Assembly (NCBI GenBank): GCA_028698695.1
Contig: JAQVWB010000002.1
Location: forward strand, 1 to 46,358
Length of the DNA stretch: 46,358 nucleotides
Source of the DNA: Syntrophomonadaceae bacterium
Lineage (GTDB): Bacteria > Bacillota > Syntrophomonadia > Syntrophomonadales > Syntrophomonadaceae
Direction: 5' to 3'
Made by a program: the position numbers and the translations under genes. Within the stretch, counting starts at the first letter, position 1. Every line of letters starts with the position of its first letter. Below are positions 18,009 through 27,175 of the stretch, one piece after another. The notes beneath the pieces were generated by a model. The model did not search any database. It was not told the DNA's origin and was given only the letters and a program-made list of their open reading frames with translations.

Positions 18009-19073
18009 TTGAATGCAAAAAAGCAATTATTAGGCTTGAGTTTAACTGAACTGCAGGATTTTATTACTGAGCTAGGTCAACCTGCCTTTAGAGCTCGTCA
18101 GATATATAAATGGATATATGAAAAACAAACTGCTTCTTTCTATGAAATGACTGATTTACCCAGAGAGTTTCGACAACAACTTGATGAAATAGCGGTAGTA
18201 TCAATACCGCGAGTATTAAAGCAAAGGGTTTCCAGTGATGGTACGCGTAAATTTTTAATGGAACTGGACGATAAGAAAAAAATTGAAATGGTTGTGATTC
18301 CACAATCTGCTGAAAAAAACACCCATTATTCGTTATGTATTTCTACTCAGGTTGGATGTCCGGTGGGATGCCAGTTTTGTGCTACCGGCTATTCGGGATT
18401 TCAGAGGAACTTGGAAGCACATGAGATGATTGGTCAATTTTTAGGTTCCAAACGGGAATTAATGAGACGGTTAAAGCAAAATAATGAAAATATTATTTCC
18501 AATATTGTTTATATGGGAATGGGAGAACCGTTTTTCAACTATGATCAGGTGCTAAGTTCAATTCGAATTCTGATTGATCCCCAAGGGGTTAATTTGGGGC
18601 AGCGGCATATTACCATATCTACTGCTGGCGAGGCGGCAGGAATCGAGCGTTTAGCCCGGGAGGACCTGCAGGTAACTCTGGCTATATCCTTACATGCCTG
18701 CAATGATGAATTACGGGATCAGTTGGTTCCATTAAATCGTAAGTATCCACTTAAAAGATTAATGCAGGCAGTTAGTAATTATATTGAAATTACTAATAGA
18801 CGTGTAACTTTTGAATACATCATGTTAGACGAGATTAATGTTCATAAACAGGACGCACAACAATTGATAAAAAATGTAAAACCACTTCTGGCTAATGTAA
18901 ATCTTATACCATATAATGAAGTGGAAACATTACCGTTTAAAAGACCGTCCGGGTACAATGTCCGCCAGTTTTATCAATGGCTGGTTGATGGCGGTTTAAA
19001 TGTTACTATAAGAGAAGAACATGGCAGTGACATCGAAGCTGCCTGTGGCCAGCTATGTATTAAAGAACGCTAA
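18009..19073 (+). CDS. rlmN: Dual-specificity RNA (adenine-C2) methyltransferase, radical SAM
   Basis: This 354-residue radical SAM enzyme makes 2-methyladenosine at 23S rRNA position 2503 and in some tRNAs. The cluster motif is CPVGCQFC (C117, C121, C124). Also present are YMGMGEPFFNYD, ITISTAGEAAGIERLA, and the C-terminal catalytic cysteine in AACGQL (C346). The start is TTG 18009, with AAGGAGG at 17991-17997 inside rsmB, so the two are coupled. Confidence 0.96.
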   Translation: MNAKKQLLGLSLTELQDFITELGQPAFRARQIYKWIYEKQTASFYEMTDLPREFRQQLDEIAVVSIPRVLKQRVSSDGTRKFLMELDDKKKIEMVVIPQSAEKNTHYSLCISTQVGCPVGCQFCATGYSGFQRNLEAHEMIGQFLGSKRELMRRLKQNNENIISNIVYMGMGEPFFNYDQVLSSIRILIDPQGVNLGQRHITISTAGEAAGIERLAREDLQVTLAISLHACNDELRDQLVPLNRKYPLKRLMQAVSNYIEITNRRVTFEYIMLDEINVHKQDAQQLIKNVKPLLANVNLIPYNEVETLPFKRPSGYNVRQFYQWLVDGGLNVTIREEHGSDIEAACGQLCIKER

Positions 19074-19117
19074 AAACATAGCTGGTTAACCGCATATATT
19101 TATTTGGGGTGTTGGGG

Positions 19118-19828
19118 ATGAAGGTTGTAGGTATTACTGATATAGGTTTAGTTCGTCAAAAGAATGAGGATAGTTTTCTGATTGATGAAAAAGCCGGACT
19201 TTTTGTAGTATGTGATGGTATGGGGGGACACCGCGCCGGTGAAATAGCCTCAGGCCTAACTATTAACGCTTTTAAGCAAAATAATTACGTAATAAAGTCT
19301 GATCCCGGACAATATCTGATTAATATAATTTGTCAAGCCAACACACAAATATTTGAGATGGGTCAGAATAACGCGGAATTCTATGAAATGGGTACAACGG
19401 TCACTGCTGCCATCGTAACTGACAACTTTTTGACAGTTGCCAATGTTGGTGACAGTAGTTTGTTCCTGATTCGTAATGCCGAAATAACCAAGCTTACTCA
19501 CGATCATACCGTGGCAGAACAAATGGTTAATGATGGGGTACTGCATCGTGATGATATTCGTTCAAGTTCCTATAACCATGTATTAACCAGGGCTATAGGC
19601 ATAGATGTTGATGTTGAAGTTGATATATTTGAACAGGAATTGCTGACAGATGATTTAATATTATTATGCAGTGACGGATTGACAGATATGTTAACTATTA
19701 CTGAGATTGCAGATGTATTTAACAAAAACAAGCATAATATTGAACAAATCGCCGAACAATTATTAAATCTGGCCTTACAAAATGGTGGTAAAGATAATAT
19801 TACTATAGTTCTTTTATGGTTTAATTAG
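19118..19828 (+). CDS. prpC: PP2C-type Ser/Thr protein phosphatase
   Basis: This 236-residue phosphatase removes phosphate from proteins phosphorylated by the adjacent kinase. PP2C motifs in order are VRQKNEDSF, VCDGMGGHRAGE (metal-binding Asp), MGTTVTAAI, VANVGDSSLFLI, LTDHT-like LTHDHTVAEQM, LLCSDGLTDM and GKDNITIVLL. I chose ATG 19118, since a GTG nine bases upstream has a poorer fit to the GGGGTG Shine-Dalgarno. It pairs with prkC eight to fourteen bases downstream, as in Bacillus. Confidence 0.95.
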   Translation: MKVVGITDIGLVRQKNEDSFLIDEKAGLFVVCDGMGGHRAGEIASGLTINAFKQNNYVIKSDPGQYLINIICQANTQIFEMGQNNAEFYEMGTTVTAAIVTDNFLTVANVGDSSLFLIRNAEITKLTHDHTVAEQMVNDGVLHRDDIRSSSYNHVLTRAIGIDVDVEVDIFEQELLTDDLILLCSDGLTDMLTITEIADVFNKNKHNIEQIAEQLLNLALQNGGKDNITIVLLWFN

Positions 19829-19841
19829 GGGGTAATTGATT

Positions 19842-21650
19842 TTGCTGGGAAAGATTTTAGATAATCGTTATGAATTATTGGAGTTAATAGGTGAAGGCGG
19901 AATGGCAATGGTTTATAAAGCCAAATGCCATAGCCTGGATCGTATAGTTGCAGTAAAAATCTTAAAAGAAGAATATTCATGCGACAGTAATTTTGTATCA
20001 AAGTTTAAAACTGAAGCCTACGCAGCAGCCAGTCTTTCTCATCCCAATATTGTTAATATTTTTGATGTTGGTCAGCACGAAGATATTTATTACATTGTAA
20101 TGGAATATATTGAAGGCCAGACCTTAAGCGATTATATATCATTACATAAACCTATGTCAGTTGAGAAAGCGGTAGATATTGCTGTAATGATTTGTGATGG
20201 ATTACATCATGCTCATGAAAGAGGCATTATTCATCGTGATATCAAACCGCATAATATTTTAATAACCTCCAATGGTATGGTTAAAGTGGCTGATTTTGGT
20301 ATAGCGCAGGCAATAACTAAAAATACGATTACATTTGGCGGAAATGTAATTGGCTCAGTACAATATATATCTCCCGAACAGGCTAAAGGTGAACCCCTTA
20401 CGCGGGCTACTGATATATATTCTGTAGGATGTGTGCTTTACGAAATGCTCACCGGGCAATTGCCATATGAAGCAGAAAGCCCAATTACCATTGCTCTGAA
20501 ACACATACACGATGAAACACCTTCGCCGAGGGCAATTAACCAGTTGATACCGGAAAAATTAGATCAAATAGTTGTTAAGGCCATGCATAAATTACCTGAT
20601 AAGAGGTTTTCGACAACAGAAGAAATGCGTAATGCTTTACTTAATACTTATAGTAATGCAGGTCAACATACTAATAAAACAATGGCGGTATCTCCTGTAG
20701 ATGAAGAACAGGGGGGGATTATGAGCAAAAGGAAATTACGCCCGCTGGGCACAATCATAATTATAGCCCTGATTGGTTTATTACTGGGGGTACTAACTCA
20801 AATTAACTGGTTTGGTAAGGAAGTGTCTGTACCGGAAGTAACAAATTTAAAAATTAAAGCCGCAGAAATGGAACTGGAAAAATATGATTTAGAAATGGAA
20901 ATATCTTCAGAACAGTATAATGAAGAATTTGAAAAAGATACGGTAATATCTCAGGATCCTGCATCCGGGCAAAAAGTTAAAACTGGTCGCAAAATAAAAG
21001 TTATTATTAGCAAAGGCCCCGAAATGGCAGAAGTACCAAGAGTAATTGGGGCAGATATTGGTGAAGCAGAAATATTATTAACTAATGAAGGCTTTCAAGT
21101 AGGATTAACCGATAAAGTATTTGATGATAAATATGCAGCCGATTTAGTAACATCACAAAGTCCAAAAGCAGGTGAAATGGCAGAAAAAGGCAGCAAAGTT
21201 GATTTGATGATAAGTAAGGGAGAATCCGAAAGAATAACTATGCCTGATTTAATCGGCAAGGAGTTGGACGAAGCATTACAAACCCTTAAAGATAATGATT
21301 TGACGCGGGGACAAATCAAACGCCAGGAAAGTACCGAATATGTTGCTGATCAGGTCATTGATCAGGATACAGCACCTGGCGTGTTAATCGATGCCAAAAC
21401 CAAGGTCGATTTGACGGTTAGTTCCGGACCAGGTCCGGTTGCTCAGACCAGAGCAATTCAATTTCAGCTGCCAGTTGAACAAGACTTTTATAAGGTAGCA
21501 ATCAGGCTTACCGATGCCCGTGGAGAGCGGGAGATATATAATAAACTGCACAGTGCCGGTGAACAGATAAATGTTGCCGTTAGTTATGTTGGCAGTGCCA
21601 CCATAAATATCCAACTGAACGGTAAACCTTATGACAGTTATAAGCTTTAG
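19842..21650 (+). CDS. prkC: PASTA-domain Ser/Thr protein kinase
   Basis: This 602-residue membrane kinase is predicted to sense cell-wall fragments. The N-terminal kinase domain has GEGGMAMVYKA, catalytic Lys39, HRDIKPHNIL (Asp133), DFG (from 151) and SPEQAKGE. One membrane helix lies at about 302-320. Outside the cell are three PASTA repeats (about 328-394, 395-463, 464-531) and a short C-terminal beta-rich tail. TTG 19842 is nine bases after AGGGGG; an in-frame TTG at 19836 is too close to it. The neighbour prpC encodes the opposing phosphatase. Confidence 0.95.
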   Translation: MLGKILDNRYELLELIGEGGMAMVYKAKCHSLDRIVAVKILKEEYSCDSNFVSKFKTEAYAAASLSHPNIVNIFDVGQHEDIYYIVMEYIEGQTLSDYISLHKPMSVEKAVDIAVMICDGLHHAHERGIIHRDIKPHNILITSNGMVKVADFGIAQAITKNTITFGGNVIGSVQYISPEQAKGEPLTRATDIYSVGCVLYEMLTGQLPYEAESPITIALKHIHDETPSPRAINQLIPEKLDQIVVKAMHKLPDKRFSTTEEMRNALLNTYSNAGQHTNKTMAVSPVDEEQGGIMSKRKLRPLGTIIIIALIGLLLGVLTQINWFGKEVSVPEVTNLKIKAAEMELEKYDLEMEISSEQYNEEFEKDTVISQDPASGQKVKTGRKIKVIISKGPEMAEVPRVIGADIGEAEILLTNEGFQVGLTDKVFDDKYAADLVTSQSPKAGEMAEKGSKVDLMISKGESERITMPDLIGKELDEALQTLKDNDLTRGQIKRQESTEYVADQVIDQDTAPGVLIDAKTKVDLTVSSGPGPVAQTRAIQFQLPVEQDFYKVAIRLTDARGEREIYNKLHSAGEQINVAVSYVGSATINIQLNGKPYDSYKL

Positions 21651-21659
21651 GGAGGTTTT

Positions 21660-22547
21660 ATGGGCGAAACAGAGCGTGTTTCAGGAGTAGTACTAAAAAA
21701 CTACAGTGGTTTTTATTATGTACAAACAGCTGACAGTACGATTTACGAATGCAAATTACGCGGAAAAATCAAAGAGCAGATTGTTACCGGGGACAGAGTT
21801 ATTATCACTCCTTTGGTAAATGATAAAGGAGTGCTCGAAAACCTTGAAAAAAGGGACAATCTACTTTATCGGCCTAAAATAGCTAATGTTGATTTGCTTC
21901 TTATTGTTATGGCTTATGATCAACCAATCCCCAGTTTAAGCTTATTGGACAGATTAATAATGCTGGCCAATTATAATCGCCTCAAACCTATAATTATTTT
22001 AAACAAATCAGATATTAAAGCTCATGAAAATACCAACTTAATTCTAAACTATTATCCGCGGGCTGGATTCAAAGTTATCAGCGTATCAGCCTATAAACAA
22101 ATTAATCTTAACTTGATAGATGAAGAGATTAAAGATAATATTGCAGTTATGGCCGGACCAAGTGGAGTAGGTAAATCAAGTCTTTTAAATGCTCTGTCCG
22201 AAAAACTGGATATTAAAACCCAAACGGTGAGCTCCAAAATCGGTCGTGGCCGCCATACTACCAGACACGTGGAGTTATATCCTTTGAGAACTAGTGGCTG
22301 GCTGGCGGATACGCCCGGGTTTAGTGTATTGGACATGCCGGTTATGAAGAGTTCTGAATTATCCGCATACTTTCCGGATTTTGAACCCTATTTTTCCAAG
22401 TGTCGCTTTAACAATTGTTTGCATAATCAGGAAACTGAATGTGGGGTTAAACAAGCAGTTACTGATGGAATTATATTATCGAGTCGTTACCAGAACTATC
22501 TGCAGATGCTTCAGGAAGTTATTCAGAAAGAGAGGTGTTATAAGTGA
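21660..22547 (+). CDS. rsgA: Small ribosomal subunit biogenesis GTPase RsgA
   Basis: This 295-residue, circularly permuted GTPase acts in late 30S maturation. An N-terminal OB fold is followed by G4 NKSD (115-118), then G1 GPSGVGKSS (166-174) and G3 DTPG (217-220). That order is diagnostic of the family. The C-terminal zinc site is C248, C253, H255 and C261. The start ATG has GGAGG just upstream. The stop overlaps the rpe start by four bases (GTGA). Confidence 0.96.
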   Translation: MGETERVSGVVLKNYSGFYYVQTADSTIYECKLRGKIKEQIVTGDRVIITPLVNDKGVLENLEKRDNLLYRPKIANVDLLLIVMAYDQPIPSLSLLDRLIMLANYNRLKPIIILNKSDIKAHENTNLILNYYPRAGFKVISVSAYKQINLNLIDEEIKDNIAVMAGPSGVGKSSLLNALSEKLDIKTQTVSSKIGRGRHTTRHVELYPLRTSGWLADTPGFSVLDMPVMKSSELSAYFPDFEPYFSKCRFNNCLHNQETECGVKQAVTDGIILSSRYQNYLQMLQEVIQKERCYK

Positions 22548-23194
22548 TTCTGGTTGCTCCTTCTATATTATCGGCTAACTTTGCTCAACTGGGGAAAGAT
22601 ATTGGCAAAGCGGAAGAATCAGGAGCTGATTGGCTTCATATTGATGTTATGGATGGGCATTTTGTACCTAATCTTACCATAGGTCCGCAGGTAGTAGCGG
22701 ATATTCGCCCCATTACCAATTTGATACTGGATGTTCATTTAATGATTGAGAAACCGGAGAGGTTAATTCCGGCCTTTTGTGAAGCCGGAGCGGATTTAAT
22801 TACAGTTCACAGTGAGACCTGCCCCCATTTGCATCGCACTATTTATCAGATTAAAGAAAAAGGCATTATGGCGGGAGTAGCTATTAATCCGTCTACACCA
22901 ACAGTGATGATTGAAAATATACTATCTGACATAGATTTGGTACTAGTAATGAGTGTTAATCCAGGTTATGGTGGACAGCAATTTATACCTGGTTCGGTTT
23001 CCAAAGTAGCAGCTCTAAAAAATAAGCTGGTTGAACAAGGTATATCTGCTTATCTGCAGGTAGATGGAGGTATTAATGCTCAAACCGGACTGGAAGTAGT
23101 AAAAGCTGGTTGCAATGTATTGGTAGCAGGATCTTACATATTTAAATCAAATGATATTAGTCAGGCAATTAATAGCCTTCATCAACTAGGCTAA
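22544..23194 (+). CDS. rpe: Ribulose-phosphate 3-epimerase
   Basis: This 216-residue TIM-barrel enzyme interconverts ribulose-5-phosphate and xylulose-5-phosphate. Motifs include APSILSANFAQLG, LHIDVMDGHFVPN (metal-binding His and Asp), DVHLMI, MSVNPGYGGQQFI and QVDGGI. The GTG start overlaps the rsgA stop (GTGA), so the two are translationally coupled. It is the last gene of the block, and the riboflavin leader starts straight afterwards without an obvious terminator. Confidence 0.96.
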   Translation: MILVAPSILSANFAQLGKDIGKAEESGADWLHIDVMDGHFVPNLTIGPQVVADIRPITNLILDVHLMIEKPERLIPAFCEAGADLITVHSETCPHLHRTIYQIKEKGIMAGVAINPSTPTVMIENILSDIDLVLVMSVNPGYGGQQFIPGSVSKVAALKNKLVEQGISAYLQVDGGINAQTGLEVVKAGCNVLVAGSYIFKSNDISQAINSLHQLG

Positions 23195-23197
23195 CTA

Positions 23198-23229
23198 TTG
23201 ACCGCCATCAGCATGAATGCTACTATAAT
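23198..23229 (+). promoter_or_regulatory. Candidate promoter of the riboflavin operon
   Basis: TATAAT at 23224-23229 lies about 20 bases before the riboswitch. A TTGACC at 23198-23203 could be the -35 element, but the 20-base spacer is longer than ideal. The -10 call is stronger than the -35 call. Confidence 0.45.
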
Positions 23230-23247
23230 GGCAAATGAATATTATTA

Positions 23248-23362
23248 AACTTTCTTCGGGGATGGGTGAAATTCCCTATCGGCGGTAAAGCCCGCGAGCC
23301 GGCAGGCAGGATTCGGTGAAATTCCGGAGCCGACAGTTATAGTCTGGATGGGAGGAGAGGTT
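23248..23362 (+). ncRNA. FMN riboswitch (RFN element)
   Basis: The conserved RFN blocks occur in order: TTCGGGGATGGGTGAAATTC (23255-23274), CGGCGGTAAAGCCCGCGAGC, GATTCGGTGAAATTCCGGAG (from 23310), and AGTCTGGATGGGAGGAGAG near 23341-23359. The aptamer binds FMN and is followed by a terminator-like hairpin at 23403-23423. High flavin would therefore be expected to stop transcription of ribD-ribE-ribBA-ribH. Confidence 0.96.
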
Positions 23363-23402
23363 TGGTGGTGTGTGAAAACATACCATAACTCTTGGTGTCT
23401 GA

Positions 23403-23430
23403 AACCCGATTTGATATCGGGTTCATTTTA
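23403..23430 (+). terminator. Riboswitch expression-platform terminator
   Basis: The perfect 8-bp stem AACCCGAT/ATCGGGTT (23403-23410, 23416-23423) has loop TTGAT and is followed by CATTTTATTT. It lies between the FMN aptamer and ribD. The ribD Shine-Dalgarno (AAGGAG, 23434-23439) is outside the stem, which points to transcriptional rather than translational control. The T run is imperfect. Confidence 0.7.
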
Positions 23431-23447
23431 TTTAAGGAGCAGATAAT

Positions 23448-24554
23448 TTGCACTACAGCGATGATTTAAAATATATGCATAGGGCTCTTGAACTGGCTAT
23501 TGTGGCCAGGGGCAGGACACGTCCCAATCCGGTAGTAGGTGCAGTAATAGTAAATGGAGGAGAAATAGTCGGGCAAGGATATCACAAACAGGCCGGAACT
23601 CCTCATGCTGAAGTACATGCTTTGCAACAGGCAGGATTAAGGGCTAATGGGGCGACTTTATATGTTACTCTGGAGCCATGTAATCATTATGGTAAAACTC
23701 CTCCCTGTACAAAAGCGATTATTGAGGCGGGTATAAAAAAAGTCGTTGTTGCCACGCTGGATCCAAACCCGCGGGTATGTGGTCAGGGCATGAAAGCCCT
23801 AACCGAAGCAGGCATAGAAACCACGATTGGAATAATGGAAGCAGAAGCACAAAAAATTAACGAAGCTTTCTTTACAAAAATTATTAAAGGCAGGCCATTC
23901 GTTAGTTTGAAAGTTGCCATGACCCTGGATGGTAAAATTGCAACCTACAGCGGTAATTCGCGCTGGATAACCGGAGAAAAATCGCGTCATTATGTTCATG
24001 AGCTAAGAAATATTTATGATGTAATAATGGTGGGAATAGGTACAGTATTAATGGATGATCCTTTATTAAATACCAGACTAGGTGGTGTTGATAGTCGTGA
24101 TCCTATCAGAGCAATAGTAGACTCAAACTTACAAATACCACTTGTCAGCCAGATTGTGAAAAGTGCCAAAGAACAACCTACTATGGTTTTTTGCAGTAAA
24201 CAGGCTGATAAACAAAGTGAAGCACAACTGATAATCCAAGGCATAGAGGTAATACGCGTAAAAGGTGAAGCGGATAAACTGGACATTGAAGAGATAGTAT
24301 CAATAATTGGGCATAAAGGTTATAACAGCATTTTACTGGAAGGCGGGGCAGGCCTTAATACTGCCATGCTGGAACAACGTCTGATTGATAAGTTATATTG
24401 GTTTATTGCACCCAAAATAATTGGTGGAAGTCAGGCACCGGGACCAATCGGCGGACCAGGAGTATCCATAATGGATGATGCTATTAAATTAGACTCAATA
24501 TCAATAAATAGATTTGGTCAGGATATTATGATAACAGCTTATACAAGGTGGTGA
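23448..24554 (+). CDS. ribD: Bifunctional riboflavin deaminase / reductase RibD
   Basis: This 368-residue enzyme deaminates and then reduces the pyrimidine intermediate of riboflavin synthesis. The N-terminal deaminase has zinc ligands His53 (PHAEVHAL), Cys78 (LEPCNHYGKTPPC) and Cys87, with catalytic Glu55. The C-terminal reductase begins near residue 145 (RPFVSLKVAMTLDGKIAT) and includes LLEGGAGLN. The start is TTG 23448, with AAGGAG eight bases upstream. It is the first gene after the FMN riboswitch. Confidence 0.96.
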   Translation: MHYSDDLKYMHRALELAIVARGRTRPNPVVGAVIVNGGEIVGQGYHKQAGTPHAEVHALQQAGLRANGATLYVTLEPCNHYGKTPPCTKAIIEAGIKKVVVATLDPNPRVCGQGMKALTEAGIETTIGIMEAEAQKINEAFFTKIIKGRPFVSLKVAMTLDGKIATYSGNSRWITGEKSRHYVHELRNIYDVIMVGIGTVLMDDPLLNTRLGGVDSRDPIRAIVDSNLQIPLVSQIVKSAKEQPTMVFCSKQADKQSEAQLIIQGIEVIRVKGEADKLDIEEIVSIIGHKGYNSILLEGGAGLNTAMLEQRLIDKLYWFIAPKIIGGSQAPGPIGGPGVSIMDDAIKLDSISINRFGQDIMITAYTRW

Positions 24555-25207
24555 AAAAAATATTTACCGGTATTATTGAAGAAATTGGCAAGCTGAAACG
24601 AATTAATCGTACAGCTCGTTCCTTTCAAATAGAAATTGAAGCTTCCAGGGTTCTGGAAGATGTCAAGCTGGGGGATAGTATAGCCGTTAATGGAGTCTGC
24701 CTGACGGTAACCAGCTTTAACGGATCTTCTTTTACGGCAGATGTTATGCCGGAAACTGTTGATCATACTAATCTAAAACATCTTTACACGGGAAGTCAGG
24801 TAAATTTGGAGAGAGCACTTAGAATTGGTGATCGTCTGGGCGGGCATTTAGTTCAGGGACATGTAGATGCGGTAGGGGTCATATTGCAAAAACAAAAACT
24901 GGATATCGCTATAATTTATCGAATTCAAGCTCCAGTTGATTTACTGCAGTATATTGTACCGAAAGGTTCAATAGCAATTGATGGTATTAGCCTTACAGTA
25001 ATTGATGTGTTTCCGGATAGTTTTACGGTATCTTTGATACCGCATACCGCTCATCTCACTATTTTAGGTAAGAAGACACCCGGAGATTCGGTTAATTTAG
25101 AGAGTGATATAATTGGTCGCTATGTTAAGAGTTTAATGGCAGTAAAGGAAAGTGACAAGCAAAAGCAACTAAGTACAGGATTTCTAGCAGAAAACGGATT
25201 TATTTAA
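24551..25207 (+). CDS. ribE: Riboflavin synthase alpha subunit
   Basis: This enzyme of about 218 residues dismutates two lumazine molecules into riboflavin. It has the characteristic tandem barrels: the first begins FTGIIEEIG and contains GDSIAVNGVCLTV, and the second begins after HLVQGHVD with GSIAIDGISLTV. The GTG at 24551 overlaps the ribD stop (GTGA). A GTG three bases earlier is equally possible. The C-terminal tail of about 20 residues after the second barrel is unremarkable. Confidence 0.95.
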   Translation: MKKIFTGIIEEIGKLKRINRTARSFQIEIEASRVLEDVKLGDSIAVNGVCLTVTSFNGSSFTADVMPETVDHTNLKHLYTGSQVNLERALRIGDRLGGHLVQGHVDAVGVILQKQKLDIAIIYRIQAPVDLLQYIVPKGSIAIDGISLTVIDVFPDSFTVSLIPHTAHLTILGKKTPGDSVNLESDIIGRYVKSLMAVKESDKQKQLSTGFLAENGFI

Positions 25208-25219
25208 GGGGGTAATCAA

Positions 25220-26416
25220 ATGCTTAACACTATAGAAGAAGCCATAAATGAGATTAAAGCCGGGAAGATGATAATTTTAGTTGATAATGAGGACAGAGAA
25301 AATGAAGGGGATGTTATAGTTGCTGCCGAAATGGCTACCCCGGAAGTAATTAATTTTATGGCTTCCTACGCCAAAGGATTAATATGTGTACCTATTATCG
25401 GCGAACGACTTGATGAGTTGGATATTCAGCCCATGGTGCTTGACAATACTGACAATCATGAAACCGCTTTTACAGTTTCGGTTGATTACAAGACTACTAC
25501 AACAGGAATATCAGCCCATGAGCGGGCAGCAACCGTACAGGCTCTGATAAATGAAAACTCGCAACCAGGGGACTTTCGTAAACCGGGACATATATTTCCT
25601 CTGCGCTACAAAGAAGGAGGCGTATTAAGGCGGGCTGGACACACTGAAGGGTCAGTGGATTTGACTAAATTAGCCGGATTATATCCGGCAGCGGTGATTT
25701 GCGAGATTATGAACCCGGATGGTTCTATGGCCAGACTTCCTGAACTTTTAGAGTTTTCACGGGAACATAATATTAAAATAGCCAGCATTGCTGAGTTGAT
25801 TGAATATAGAAGACGCAGTGAAAAATTGATTGTGCGCGTAGCTGAAACCAGGCTGCCTACCGATTTTGGATATTTTACAGCGCTGGCATATGAGTCTTTA
25901 CTGGATGGGCAGGGACATCTGGCTTTGGTAAAAGGAGAATGGGAAGAAGACGAACCGGTATTGGTCAGAGTTCATTCTGAATGTCTTACCGGAGATGTAT
26001 TTGGTTCCAATCGTTGTGATTGTGGTGATCAGTTAGCCAGTGCGATGACCATGATTGAGCGGGAGGGAAAAGGGGTATTGTTATATATGCGTCAGGAAGG
26101 AAGAGGTATCGGTCTGGTTAATAAAATCAGAGCCTATAACCTGCAGGACAGGGGACGCGATACTGTGGAAGCCAATTTGGAATTGGGGTTTCCTGAAGAT
26201 TTGAGGGATTATGGGATAGGTGCTCAAATCCTGGTTGATCTGGGGATTAGGAAAATGAGATTAATGACTAATAACCCCAAAAAAATTAAAGGTTTAGAGG
26301 GATATGGCATGGAGGTAGTCGAAAGAGTACCCATAGAAATTAAAAGCAAAGATGAAAACCGACGCTACCTGCGGACCAAAAAAGAGAAAATGGGCCACCT
26401 GTTGGCAGGATTATAA
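25220..26416 (+). CDS. ribBA: Bifunctional DHBP synthase / GTP cyclohydrolase II
   Basis: This 398-residue enzyme supplies both precursors of the riboflavin ring system. The N-terminal half makes 3,4-dihydroxy-2-butanone 4-phosphate ([10 protein letters not shown] acidic motif; GHTEGSVDL). The C-terminal half, from about residue 206, is GTP cyclohydrolase II. Its zinc cysteines are 255, 266 and 268 ([17 protein letters not shown]), with RQEGRGIGL following. The start ATG has AAGGGGG upstream. Confidence 0.97.
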   Translation: MLNTIEEAINEIKAGKMIILVDNEDRENEGDVIVAAEMATPEVINFMASYAKGLICVPIIGERLDELDIQPMVLDNTDNHETAFTVSVDYKTTTTGISAHERAATVQALINENSQPGDFRKPGHIFPLRYKEGGVLRRAGHTEGSVDLTKLAGLYPAAVICEIMNPDGSMARLPELLEFSREHNIKIASIAELIEYRRRSEKLIVRVAETRLPTDFGYFTALAYESLLDGQGHLALVKGEWEEDEPVLVRVHSECLTGDVFGSNRCDCGDQLASAMTMIEREGKGVLLYMRQEGRGIGLVNKIRAYNLQDRGRDTVEANLELGFPEDLRDYGIGAQILVDLGIRKMRLMTNNPKKIKGLEGYGMEVVERVPIEIKSKDENRRYLRTKKEKMGHLLAGL

Positions 26417-26437
26417 TACTATATAGGAGGAGTAATA

Positions 26438-26902
26438 ATGAGCAAAGTATTTGAAGGAAAACTGGTTGGAGATGGGCACAAAATAGGCATAGTAGTATCC
26501 AGGTTTAATGAATTTATTACTAATAAATTATTATCCGGATGTATGGATGCATTAATCCGTCATAATGTAAGTCCTGATAATGTAGACATAGCCTGGGTAC
26601 CGGGAGCTTTTGAAATTCCGTTTATGGCTCAAATAATGGCTGGTAAGGATTATGATGCGGTTATTTGTCTGGGGGCGGTAATAAGAGGAGCTACGCCTCA
26701 TTTCGAGTATGTTTCCGCTGAAGTAACCAAAGGAGTAGCTCAAGTTGGTTTGAACAGTGGGATTCCGGTTATTTACGGGGTAATTACGGCAGATACTATT
26801 GAACAGGCAATTGAAAGAGCAGGGACAAAAGCTGGCAATAAAGGTGTTGACGCAGCAGTCTCAGCAATTGAAATGGTTAACCTCATTAAACAACTGGGGT
26901 AG
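26438..26902 (+). CDS. ribH: Lumazine synthase
   Basis: This 154-residue enzyme condenses the two riboflavin precursors into 6,7-dimethyl-8-ribityllumazine and usually forms icosahedral capsids. Motifs include [32 protein letters not shown] and [20 protein letters not shown] lies shortly before ATG 26438. It is the last gene of the operon, and a weak terminator-like stem follows. Confidence 0.97.
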   Translation: MSKVFEGKLVGDGHKIGIVVSRFNEFITNKLLSGCMDALIRHNVSPDNVDIAWVPGAFEIPFMAQIMAGKDYDAVICLGAVIRGATPHFEYVSAEVTKGVAQVGLNSGIPVIYGVITADTIEQAIERAGTKAGNKGVDAAVSAIEMVNLIKQLG

Positions 26903-26957
26903 TTTGAAATAGAGGCTTATTATTCAATACCATATAGAATCAAGTATATATTTATTG

Positions 26958-27003
26958 AGGCTATTCTGAAATTAAAGAATTCAGGATGGCCTTCATTGTT
27001 TTG
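26958..27003 (+). terminator. Possible terminator of the riboflavin operon
   Basis: A 13-bp RNA stem (AGGCTATTCTGAA at 26958-26970 with TTCAGGATGGCCT at 26980-26992, two G-U pairs) has a nine-base A-rich loop. The tail CATTGTTTTG is only modestly T-rich, so the call is tentative. The rest of 26903-27175 is AT-rich, with a 12-bp palindrome TGATTATAATCA at 27043-27054. Confidence 0.45.
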
Positions 27004-27175
27004 TGAAATAAATTAATAAAACTGATAGAGAACAAATATGATTGATTATAATCATTTCATACCCTTCACACCTTGCCTTACAATATCTTTGTATGGTTGA
27101 TTTATTATTATGCTTGCTGTAAAATGACCTATTGTAATCTTTTTTAATATAAAAGCCGGTAAGGAGTTGGACTTT

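Noticed and set aside
27043-27054. 12-bp palindrome TGATTATAATCA
   Set aside because: It is short and AT-only apart from two G/C pairs in AT-rich DNA. It is expected by chance and is not linked to a promoter.
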